This document shows, one piece after another, positions 1-5,332 of a stretch of DNA of 16,342 nt (the first letter of the stretch is position 1; every line of letters starts with the position of its first letter). Origin of the DNA: Candidatus Methanofilum arcanum. GTDB taxonomy: Archaea > Halobacteriota > Methanomicrobia > Methanomicrobiales > Methanospirillaceae. Under the pieces are notes generated by a model. The model was not told where the DNA came from. It worked only from the letters and a program-made list of their open reading frames with translations, and did no database searches. The stretch lies in contig JAITWW010000079.1 of assembly GCA_031285085.1 (NCBI GenBank), positions 1 to 16,342 of the forward strand, written 5' to 3'. Both the position numbers and the translations under genes were made by a program.

Positions 1-73
1 CACCAAGTTATCGCCCATGCCCGGCACACCCGTAGAACCATCCTCCTCCGTCAGGATGGTTCGAGAGGGATAA
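1..73. other. Left window edge; possible end of an unidentified gene
   Basis: Two edge readings are open and neither can be decided. On the plus strand, frame 2 runs from the edge to a TAA at 71-73 and ends in SVRMVREG. On the minus strand, a frame running off position 1 includes TEEDGSTGVPGMGDNLV and would have to start inside the repeat at about position 78. A perfect 10-bp stem (35-44 pairing with 53-62, 8-nt loop) sits here and may be a transcript-end hairpin or part of the adjacent repeat. The plus reading would match the second repeat copy, which also lies between convergent genes. Confidence 0.25.
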
Positions 74-225
74 AACATCCGCTCTTGAGAGTAACCAGGG
101 GATATAAAAGACGAAAATATCCAGCCAGGGGACAGCAAATACGCAAATGAACAACCATTCGACGGGTATGCGACCAACGGAAGCATACCCCGAGTGCTTT
201 TACTCAATTTTTTCGCAAAAAATTG
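59..225 (+). repeat. Dispersed repeat family, copy A
   Basis: This copy matches 4376-4571 (copy B). Its first 50 nt differ from B at a single position. It contains two 30-bp tandem units (93-122 and 123-152) and a partial third. A stem with arms GGGTATGC and GCATACCC follows, and then CAATTTTTT-CGC-AAAAAATTG (205-225), a perfect 9-bp stem with a 3-nt loop. The stem arms are conserved between copies while the first loop differs, which fits selection for structure. A further hairpin, CTCGCC-AAAAAC-GGCGAG (226-243), follows only in this copy. The units abut without spacers, so this is not a CRISPR array. Confidence 0.8.
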
Positions 226-286
226 CTCGCCAAAAACGGCGAGGGCGTGCCTCCAATGAAGTCATCCTCATACGGCGGGTGACTTA

Positions 287-385
287 GGAAGGATCGAACA
301 CCCGAGCGTGAGAGTAATCAGGAGGCAAGTGTGTAAGACAAGGTGGTAGCAAATACGCAAATGAACAGCCAGGTGACATTAATCA
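287..385 (+). repeat. Degenerate third copy of the dispersed repeat (copy C)
   Basis: Positions 289-320 align to the leader of copies A and B (AGGATCGAAC..., then GAGAGTAATCAGG). Positions 337-366 align to the 30-bp unit, with its last 18 nt (AGCAAATACGCAAATGAAC region) identical to copy A. The terminal hairpins are missing. It lies 60 bp downstream of copy A in the same orientation, so the pair may come from an old tandem duplication that has decayed. Confidence 0.6.
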
Positions 386-563
386 GTTCCAATTGGGAGA
401 GATAAAAAAGGTCAATGTTTATGAGATTGGTGAAATGAGACTTTATATCTTTTTGATAGGAAAATTATATCTCTAGAACTCGGCGATATTTAAAGTTTGG
501 AGTGAGGAGGCATCTGCTTTTCAAAGTTGATTTTCATGCATACTTTAAATTCGGCCTCCTTTA
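386..563. other. Gene-free spacer with interlocking complementary blocks
   Basis: No coding frame is convincing between the repeats and the msvR stop. Two complementary pairs interleave: TTTAAAGT (489-496) with ACTTTAAA (542-549), and AGGAGGC (505-511) with GCCTCCT (554-560). The order left1-left2-right1-right2 would give an H-type pseudoknot if transcribed. On the minus strand this is the msvR 3' untranslated region, so it could be a transcript-end structure. Chance pairing is possible. Confidence 0.3.
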
Positions 564-1337
564 TCACGATACCACTTTTGGAGTGGAGCCGTTTGGTCGA
601 CTTGGTGTAGTGATTTCAAATGTACACAAGTTGTCTCCTGCAGCATAGCACGTATTCTCAGTTACCATAACATCGAACTGATAAAACTGACAGAAGAGCG
701 TTTTTAGGAATCCCATAAACAAATGGCACTCTGTCTTTCCAGTTACGGGGTGCTGCGAGCATTCAATGCAATCACTGATCTCAATAATAATTGGATCAAT
801 ACTCTTGACTACAACGGTCCCAAGTCCGTGCTTGGTCCAAAACTCAGAGATGGTATTGAGCATATGTTCCAACGTACTTTGTACAAACCACGGTGCTACA
901 TAATTTGCAATTTGGCTTCCAACTCTGGTAAATACTGGATCTACATTTATTCCGAGGGCAAGAGCCTCCACCCTCAGCGTCATGAGGATGATTCGAAAGA
1001 GATCTGGTGATTCTAGATGGTCGATATCCTTAGGAATCTCCAATCTGTCTTCCAGATCTGTTTCCTGGTTCGTCAGTGTCCCAATGAAAATAGCATTTTT
1101 TGAAATGACTCGTCTTCGAAGATCAGTAGGATCAGGATGAGAAAATAGAATGCCTTTCTCCTCAAGGTCTTTAATATGTGTAGATATGGTTGATTTTGCT
1201 TTTCCTGTTACATCAACAATAGTATCAAATGAGCAAGCTCCCTGTTCAAGTAGATTAAGTATTTCTAGTTTCACTGGGCTTTTTATTGCTTGAGCAGATC
1301 CATTGCCTGAGAAAAGCCTGATCTCTTGCATCTCCAT
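564..1337 (-). CDS. msvR: MsvR-type redox-sensing transcriptional regulator (winged helix + V4R)
   Basis: This 257-aa protein has an ArsR-like winged helix at about residues 15-80 (AIKSPVKLEILNLL, then recognition helix KSTISTHIKDLEEKG). A V4R (4-vinyl reductase) domain follows at about 125-242, ending in the typical CxxxxxxxCTFEI block. The V4R part is cysteine-rich: C190, C193, C204, C216, C230 and C238. Known members of the MsvR family in Methanothermobacter and Methanosarcina are methanogen regulators that sense oxidation through V4R cysteines and control their own promoter. ATG at 1335-1337 lies about 29 nt from the centre of a strong TATA box with no Shine-Dalgarno, so the message is probably near-leaderless; the second Met, two codons in, is an alternative. 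It is transcribed alone. The match rests on domain order, cysteines and operator; another V4R regulator is the alternative. Confidence 0.85.
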   Translation of the reverse strand: MEMQEIRLFSGNGSAQAIKSPVKLEILNLLEQGACSFDTIVDVTGKAKSTISTHIKDLEEKGILFSHPDPTDLRRRVISKNAIFIGTLTNQETDLEDRLEIPKDIDHLESPDLFRIILMTLRVEALALGINVDPVFTRVGSQIANYVAPWFVQSTLEHMLNTISEFWTKHGLGTVVVKSIDPIIIEISDCIECSQHPVTGKTECHLFMGFLKTLFCQFYQFDVMVTENTCYAAGDNLCTFEITTPSRPNGSTPKVVS

Positions 1338-1361
1338 TTGTAGTTGTATGTAAGAGAAGAC

Positions 1362-1392
1362 TTATATATAGTATGTACTACGAACGTTCGTA
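1362..1392 (-). promoter_or_regulatory. msvR promoter with a 14-bp palindromic operator
   Basis: Read on the minus strand, TATATATAA (1362-1370) is the TATA box. Eight bases upstream lies the perfect palindrome TACGAACGTTCGTA (1379-1392), close to the BRE where a repressor would hinder TBP/TFB binding. Characterised MsvR proteins bind inverted TTCGTA/TACGAA half-sites, as I recall with a 4-bp spacer. Here the same half-sites face the opposite way with a 2-bp spacer. Autoregulation is inferred. Confidence 0.75.
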
Positions 1393-1437
1393 TTTTTCAA
1401 AAACCCACTTCACAAAATCAAGAAAATAGTGTTTATT

Positions 1438-1599
1438 TTATGAGATCGAATCAAATCGTTGATATTTTGTGATTATCTGAGTTTTTATTATCACTTTTTT
1501 TGCTGTACTTACTTTTACAGGGCAGTTTTCAATAATTGCTTCAGATTCTGTCTTAATTGCGTACCATTTTGAGGAAAGGAATGTTTCATGAAGCGCCAT
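1438..1599 (-). CDS. Small hypothetical protein, 53 aa
   Basis: The open frame starts at ATG 1597-1599 and ends at TAA 1438-1440. It begins MALHETFLSSKWYAIKTE and continues through a Lys- and Ile-rich C-terminal half (VKVSTAKKVIIKTQ). I do not recognise it. Amino-acid use looks protein-like, with one Cys and no low complexity. An in-frame TAA nine bases upstream of the ATG fixes the start. There is no Shine-Dalgarno. A 129-bp MITE sits 11 bp upstream. Removing it would leave CTATAAGC about 21-24 nt before the ATG, a typical leaderless spacing, so the insertion may have displaced the native promoter. The short length keeps confidence low. Confidence 0.35.
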   Translation of the reverse strand: MALHETFLSSKWYAIKTESEAIIENCPVKVSTAKKVIIKTQIITKYQRFDSIS

Positions 1600-1610
1600 A
1601 ATTGCTTAGT

Positions 1611-1739
1611 GGCAACCTCCGAAAACTGCGATTATATCACATATATTCTTCGTGAAGAGTAATATCTTGCCACATTTCTGCGTAAAAACCGGTAAACGCA
1701 CAATCAAAATAATGCTATTACTGGTTTTTGGAGGTTGCC
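1611..1739. mobile_element. 129-bp MITE-like element
   Basis: The terminal inverted repeats are GGCAACCTCCGAAAAC (1611-1626) and the complement of 1724-1739, matching at 15 of 16 positions. The element is flanked on both sides by TAGT (1607-1610 and 1740-1743), a 4-bp target-site duplication. The interior has no ORF and is too short for a transposase, so it must be moved in trans. Its minus strand carries GATATAAT about 40 nt upstream of the 53-aa ORF, which could act as a replacement promoter. I cannot name the parent IS; a transposase using GGCAACCTCC ends would identify it. Confidence 0.75.
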
Positions 1740-1743
1740 TAGT

Positions 1744-2184
1744 GAAGCTTATAGATGGATCTTCATGAACTTTTTTTCGCAGTATCTGAAACAGATGAGT
1801 GAATGTGATAATAACCATAGACAGCAGTTTTTTTGGAGGAGGTACGTAAAAGGTAACAAGTGAAACACTTGCTTTCGTCACGGTACTTGTGAACGATGAC
1901 CTTGACAGCAATGGTTGCGGCGGCGCCAATGAAACTCGGCTTCGTCTTTGGAACCGGACCTGTCACCGACCCCCTCTTCCCTGTTGTTAACCTTGATAAC
2001 GACGGTGACGGTGACAAAGGCGATGGCGGCCTAGAAAAGGGCAAAGGTAATGAAAACGGAAACGAAAACGGATGCTGTAAACCAGGTAGCCAGGGATACA
2101 TAAGCAGCAAAGGAAAGTGCAGTACAACAAACGAAAGCGGCAACAGCCCCTGCTGCCAATCTGGTGAGCAGGGAGACAAAAACA
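1744..2184. other. Gene-poor stretch with conflicting partial frames
   Basis: This stretch has higher G+C than its surroundings and no frame that can be trusted. A plus frame 1896-2207 (103 aa) is Asp/Gly- and Asn/Gly-rich (NLDNDGDGDKGDGG, NENGNENG), resembling calcium-binding secreted segments, but has no ribosome site. Another plus frame reads KVMKTETKTDAVNQVARDT, then TAA, then AAKESAVQQTKAATAPAAN, and looks amphipathic. Minus frames over the same bases are Pro/Ser-rich. The mixture suggests decayed or low-complexity DNA, possibly the remains of a secreted protein gene. Confidence 0.3.
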
Positions 2185-2289
2185 ATGAAAGAACCTATGT
2201 CAAATGATGAAACAGAAACTTTCCCCACGGTAATTTTTGTGAAAAATAGAAAAATATTCATACCTGAATATATTGGCAACTCTCGTTGA
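2185..2289 (+). CDS. Possible 34-aa hypothetical peptide
   Basis: ATG 2185-2187 is preceded by GGGAG nine bases upstream, a reasonable Shine-Dalgarno spacing. The frame ends at TGA 2287-2289. It reads MKEPMSNDETETFPTVIFV and ends RKIFIPEYIGNSR. The frame continues an open, protein-like reading upstream that is broken by TAA, so this may be the surviving 3' end of a decayed gene rather than a functional peptide. It is not recognised. Confidence 0.25.
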   Translation: MKEPMSNDETETFPTVIFVKNRKIFIPEYIGNSR

Positions 2290-2317
2290 CATCTTCTTTT
2301 TGTATGGTGGATGTTTA

Positions 2318-2389
2318 CGCCCCGGCCGGGATTTGAACCCGGGTCAAAAGCTCCGGAGGCTTCTAGGATATCCACTACCCTACCGGGAC
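2318..2389 (-). tRNA. tRNA-Arg (anticodon CCG)
   Basis: This 72-nt cloverleaf reads on the minus strand. The acceptor stem is GTCCCGG with CCGGGGC, including one T-G pair. The D arm has a GG loop. The anticodon stem GAAGC/GCTTT encloses loop CTCCGGA, giving anticodon CCG at 2356-2354, which reads CGG arginine codons. The T arm is CCGGG-TTCAAAT-CCCGG. The discriminator base is G, and CCA is not encoded, as is common in archaea. No intron is seen. Confidence 0.95.
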
Positions 2390-2411
2390 TACCAGTACAC
2401 ATCGTTTTTTG

Positions 2412-2422
2412 TACATATATGT
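2412..2422 (-). promoter_or_regulatory. TATA box for tRNA-Arg
   Basis: ACATATATGT is centred about 28 bp upstream of the tRNA 5' end on the minus strand, the normal distance for an archaeal box A start. It lies just downstream of the methyltransferase stop codon, so the tRNA probably has its own promoter. Confidence 0.6.
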
Positions 2423-2431
2423 CATGGTGTC

Positions 2432-3262
2432 TCACAATGCACGAAACAAGAAAAACACATACCCATACGAATCGTGATACAAATCAAATATCCTGATCTC
2501 TTCTTCGTTCGCATCTAAAAACTCGGCAGAAAACTCTGACTCCTTATTTTCACGATGCAATGCACGATGTTTTGCAATTACCTCACGTTGTGGAGCGTAA
2601 AATGCTTCCCATGCAGATATAGGAAGCACAAAAGTACCATGACACCGATACCCACACTGCTCTCCAACCTTCACCCACTCAGAAACAGATCGAACATCAG
2701 GGTAACATGCATCCCAAAAAGCTTTGGCTTCTTCTGGAGGAGTATCCGTAAACCAACAAGTCTCAGATACAACAACCCACCCCTTTTCTTTCAGCAACTG
2801 CCTCCATAAGGTAAGCCCGTTTTCAAACCCAATATTATAAATGGCACCCTCACTCCAGACAACATCAGCCTGCCCACACTGCTCTAAAATATCAGAAATC
2901 GCATCCATTGAGAGACACTTTGTTGTGATACAACCATCTACACCATCACGCTTTGCACAACTGTGTAGCAACTCAAGCCCAGGCTCATATATATCCATTG
3001 CATACACAGTAGCACCTGCCTTGGCAAGCACAAGCGTATTAGCTCCACACCCACACCCAAGATCAAAAACAATGCAACCTTGTTGCATATTGAGAAGAGA
3101 AAACAAAGAAGAGGTTACATACTCTGCTGAAGGAGCCCACATATGAAACTGCTCAAACCACAAATAGATCTGCTTCAAAAAATCCTCAGACATATGATAT
3201 TCCTCAGAATCTGAAGTGATATGAGAAACGTTATTTTCATTTTCCATTCTCATACTACACAT
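2432..3262 (-). CDS. Class I SAM-dependent methyltransferase
   Basis: This 276-aa protein has a single Rossmann methyltransferase domain. Motif I is VFDLGCGCGANTLVLAK (about residues 65-81). The acidic residue closing strand 2 is D90 in VYAMDIYEPG. Motif IV lies in ADVVWSEGAIYNIGFENG. The N-terminal helical part (QIYLWFEQFHMWAPS) resembles small-molecule methyltransferases of the UbiE/YafE type. The substrate cannot be read from the sequence. No Shine-Dalgarno precedes ATG 3262. A TATA-like TTATGTAT (3268-3275) would place transcription initiation near the inner Met at 3247, so a 271-aa leaderless product is plausible. It is divergent from the diaminopimelate dehydrogenase, 129 bp apart; no functional link is evident. 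Confidence 0.85.
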   Translation of the reverse strand: MCSMRMENENNVSHITSDSEEYHMSEDFLKQIYLWFEQFHMWAPSAEYVTSSLFSLLNMQQGCIVFDLGCGCGANTLVLAKAGATVYAMDIYEPGLELLHSCAKRDGVDGCITTKCLSMDAISDILEQCGQADVVWSEGAIYNIGFENGLTLWRQLLKEKGWVVVSETCWFTDTPPEEAKAFWDACYPDVRSVSEWVKVGEQCGYRCHGTFVLPISAWEAFYAPQREVIAKHRALHRENKESEFSAEFLDANEEEIRIFDLYHDSYGYVFFLFRAL

Positions 3263-3289
3263 CTATGATACATAAGAATTCGGTGATAT

Positions 3290-3320
3290 GTCAGACAAAA
3301 GTCAGACATGATCCTGGATC
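3290..3320. promoter_or_regulatory. Direct and inverted repeats in the divergent intergenic region
   Basis: GTCAGACA occurs twice as a direct repeat with an 11-bp period (3290-3297 and 3301-3308). GATCC-T-GGATC (3310-3320) follows directly. The position between divergent genes and the helical-turn spacing fit a regulator site, but no regulator is indicated. Confidence 0.35.
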
Positions 3321-3363
3321 TTTTACACAGAAAATGAAAACCTGATAATCCATGAGATGTAAA

Positions 3364-3377
3364 TGGATACGTATCCA
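3364..3377 (+). promoter_or_regulatory. 14-bp perfect palindrome upstream of ddh
   Basis: TGGATACGTATCCA ends 14 bases before the ddh ATG and 4 bases before its Shine-Dalgarno GAGG (3382-3385). Its placement fits an operator at the transcription start or in the leader. No cognate regulator is encoded nearby. Confidence 0.5.
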
Positions 3378-3391
3378 AACTGAGGGAAGCC

Positions 3392-4369
3392 ATGCAGCAA
3401 AAAATACGTATTGGAATTGTAGGTTATGGTAATGTGGGAAAAGGGGCAGAGAAAGCGGTTTTGCAAAATCAGGATATGGAACTTATTGCCATCTTCTCCC
3501 GTCGTGCTTTAAAAGATACAGAAAGTGGCGTACCTGCAGTAGATATAGTCAAAATTGCAGAGTACAAAGATAAAATTGACGTCATGCTGTTGTGCGGAGG
3601 TTCGGCAACAGACCTTCCCGAGCAAGGGCCAGAGATTGCCAAAATCTTTCACACAGTAGACAGCTTTGACACTCATGCGAACATCCCAAAATATTATCAA
3701 TCAGTAGATGAAGCTGCCAAAAGCTCTGGCAAACTTGCCGCCATCTCTGTTGGCTGGGATCCAGGTCTCTTTTCTCTTCACAGACTACTTGGAAGCTCGA
3801 TCTTACCACAGGGAAAAAGCTACACATTTTGGGGAAAAGGAGTGAGTCAGGGACATTCAGATGCTATTCGTCATATTGAAGGGGTGAAATATGCTATCCA
3901 ATACACGAACCCACGTGAAGAATGCATGCATGCTGTGCGTGCTGGAGAAAATCCAGTACTTCGCAGTGAAAACTCCCACTGGCGCGAGTGTTATGTAGTT
4001 GCAGAAAAAGGAGCAGATATTACAACAATTGAACAACAAATTAAGACCATGCCAAACTATTTCGCAGAGTATGAAACGCAAGTTCATTTTATCAGTGAAG
4101 AAGAGTTCCATACAAATCATGCGGAGATGCCTCATGGTGGATTTGTGTTTCGCTCTGGAGAGACAAGCAAAGGAAAGAAACATGTCTTAGAGTTTGCTCT
4201 CAAACTCGACAAAAACCCTGAGTTTACCGCTTTTGTTCTTGCCACTTATGCCAGGGCCGTGTTTCGTATGGCAAAGGAAGGTAAGTCAGGAGCAGTAACT
4301 GTTTTTGATATTCCTTTTGGGCTTTTATCCCCAGAAGAACCTGCAGAACTAAGAAGCAAGTTGTTGTAA
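3392..4369 (+). CDS. ddh: meso-Diaminopimelate D-dehydrogenase
   Basis: This 325-aa NADP-dependent enzyme (EC 1.4.1.16) converts tetrahydrodipicolinate, ammonia and NADPH to meso-diaminopimelate, a one-step branch of lysine synthesis. The N-terminal Rossmann fold shows IGIVGYGNVG (residues 7-16). Family blocks are DSFDTHANIPKYY (90-102), ISVGWDPGLFSLHR (118-131), FWGKGVSQGHSDAIRHIEG (146-164) and QYTNPREE (170-177). Length matches bacterial Ddh (about 320-330 aa). ATG 3392 has GAGG six bases upstream. Archaeal cells lack meso-DAP peptidoglycan, so the role is lysine synthesis. Many methanogens are thought to use the DapL aminotransferase instead, which makes a transferred gene plausible. It stands alone and converges on tmk. 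Confidence 0.95.
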   Translation: MQQKIRIGIVGYGNVGKGAEKAVLQNQDMELIAIFSRRALKDTESGVPAVDIVKIAEYKDKIDVMLLCGGSATDLPEQGPEIAKIFHTVDSFDTHANIPKYYQSVDEAAKSSGKLAAISVGWDPGLFSLHRLLGSSILPQGKSYTFWGKGVSQGHSDAIRHIEGVKYAIQYTNPREECMHAVRAGENPVLRSENSHWRECYVVAEKGADITTIEQQIKTMPNYFAEYETQVHFISEEEFHTNHAEMPHGGFVFRSGETSKGKKHVLEFALKLDKNPEFTAFVLATYARAVFRMAKEGKSGAVTVFDIPFGLLSPEEPAELRSKLL

Positions 4370-4375
4370 CACACT

Positions 4376-4571
4376 GTTCGAGAGGGATCAAACATCCGCT
4401 CTTGAGAGTAACCAGGGGATATAAAATACGTAAATGTCCAACCATATGATCTCAAATACGTAAATGAACAACCAGGGGATATCAAATACGCACCTAATAA
4501 CCCTGTGACGGGTATGGGAGCGAAGCGAGCATACCCCGATTGCTTTTACTCAATTTTTTCGCAAAAAATTG
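4376..4571 (+). repeat. Dispersed repeat family, copy B
   Basis: Copy B begins 7 bp after the ddh stop and runs into the 3' end of tmk, filling the whole convergent intergenic region. It has three exact-period 30-bp units (4410-4439, 4440-4469, 4470-4499) against two in copy A, so unit number varies. The GGGTATG/CATACCC stem and the terminal CAATTTTTT-CGC-AAAAAATTG stem (4551-4571) are kept. Read on the minus strand, the last stem encodes NFLRKN and the tmk stop. Confidence 0.85.
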
Positions 4572-5167
4572 TCGCGGACTTGTTCCTCAACAAATGACAA
4601 AATCTCCTCAAAAGGAAGCTCGGCATCAATCAATGTAAACCGTGAAGGATCCATCTCCACGAGTCCAAGAAATGCCTGGTGAAACTGCTCCAGACGTTCA
4701 AGAACCTCAAAGCGATCAACCTCCCCCCGATGCTTTGAGCGTTCATATGCTTTTTCTGGACTCAGTATCAGCAAAAATGTATGAGTAGGAAAAACCGTCC
4801 AACCAGCATGCATCGATCTGAGAAACAGTCCAGGATCCTCACACACACCTGCCAATGTCACCTGCTGATATGCAAGCCTGCTATCATAATAGCGATCAGA
4901 TATAATGAGCCGATTCGCTTTCATCGCCGGAAGAATAATCTCATGCAGATGTTGAGCATGATCAGCAGCAAATAAAAACGCCTCTGTATAGGGGGAGAGA
5001 TCATCATATGCTTTTGACTTCAAAATCTCCCGAATAACAGCTCCAACCTCTGTACCGCCAGGCTCGCGGGTCATGAGAGGATCAAGATCCACAAGACGAC
5101 GACCAAGCTCTGCATGAAGTGTTGACTTTCCAACACCATCTATTCCTTCAATAGTAATAAGAGTCAT
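4550..5167 (-). CDS. tmk: Thymidylate kinase (dTMP kinase)
   Basis: This 205-aa enzyme (EC 2.7.4.9) phosphorylates dTMP to dTDP with ATP. The P-loop is GIDGVGKST (8-16). TREPGGT (33-39) is the family block after the P-loop. DRYYDSRLAYQ (91-101) is the DR(Y/H) nucleotide-binding motif. The LID region is SKHRGEVDRFE (144-154). The upstream in-frame TTG (5174-5176) could also start translation, but ATG 5165-5167 with GGGAG just before it is preferred. A TATA-like GAAATAAAAG on the minus strand (about 5207-5216) is the likely promoter. The last residues (DNFLRKN) and the stop come from the dispersed repeat, so the native C-terminus has been replaced; the catalytic core is intact. Confidence 0.95.
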   Translation of the reverse strand: MTLITIEGIDGVGKSTLHAELGRRLVDLDPLMTREPGGTEVGAVIREILKSKAYDDLSPYTEAFLFAADHAQHLHEIILPAMKANRLIISDRYYDSRLAYQQVTLAGVCEDPGLFLRSMHAGWTVFPTHTFLLILSPEKAYERSKHRGEVDRFEVLERLEQFHQAFLGLVEMDPSRFTLIDAELPFEEILSFVEEQVRDNFLRKN

Positions 5168-5293
5168 TTCTCCCAAAAACGTCTGTTGCTTGCAAGTTTG
5201 ATTGTACTTTTATTTCGTTTTTCTAGCATACATAATTCAACATACATAATGATACTGGTATATGCTTGTGAACTGCTGTAAAAATAGCTTTTG

Positions 5294-5307
5294 GAGGAAA
5301 AGTCCTC
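5294..5307 (-). terminator. Possible terminator after the CARDB gene pair
   Basis: On the minus strand a GAGGA-cttt-TCCTC hairpin lies 26 bp after the stop of the second CARDB gene and is followed about 8 nt later by a T5 run. The stem is short, and archaeal termination depends mainly on T-rich tracts, so support is modest. Confidence 0.35.
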
Positions 5308-5332
5308 TCATCTATATGTGTATGTATTACGC

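Noticed and set aside
59..165. 30-bp repeats resembling a CRISPR array
   Set aside because: Units are contiguous without spacers, unit sequence varies, and no cas gene is present in the window.
2019..2108. In-frame TAG and TAA as possible recoded (pyrrolysine) codons
   Set aside because: Two different stops interrupt a frame of unknown identity; no methylamine methyltransferase context is seen.
1763..2185. 140-aa minus-strand ORF
   Set aside because: Pro/Ser-rich run is the antisense of a GAC/GGC-rich tract; no start signals, and it overlaps other equally weak frames.
1896..2207. 103-aa plus ORF with DGDGDKGDGG and NENGNENG
   Set aside because: No ribosome site or TATA at leaderless distance; low complexity and conflict with a second protein-like frame. 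Kept only as part of the unresolved stretch.
2031..2435. 134-aa minus-strand ORF
   Set aside because: It runs straight through the tRNA-Arg gene and its composition is antisense low complexity.
4224..4485. Overlapping minus ORFs of 73 and 79 aa in copy B and the ddh 3' end
   Set aside because: They read through repeat units and antisense ddh; no start signals. The open frame follows from a repeat length divisible by three.
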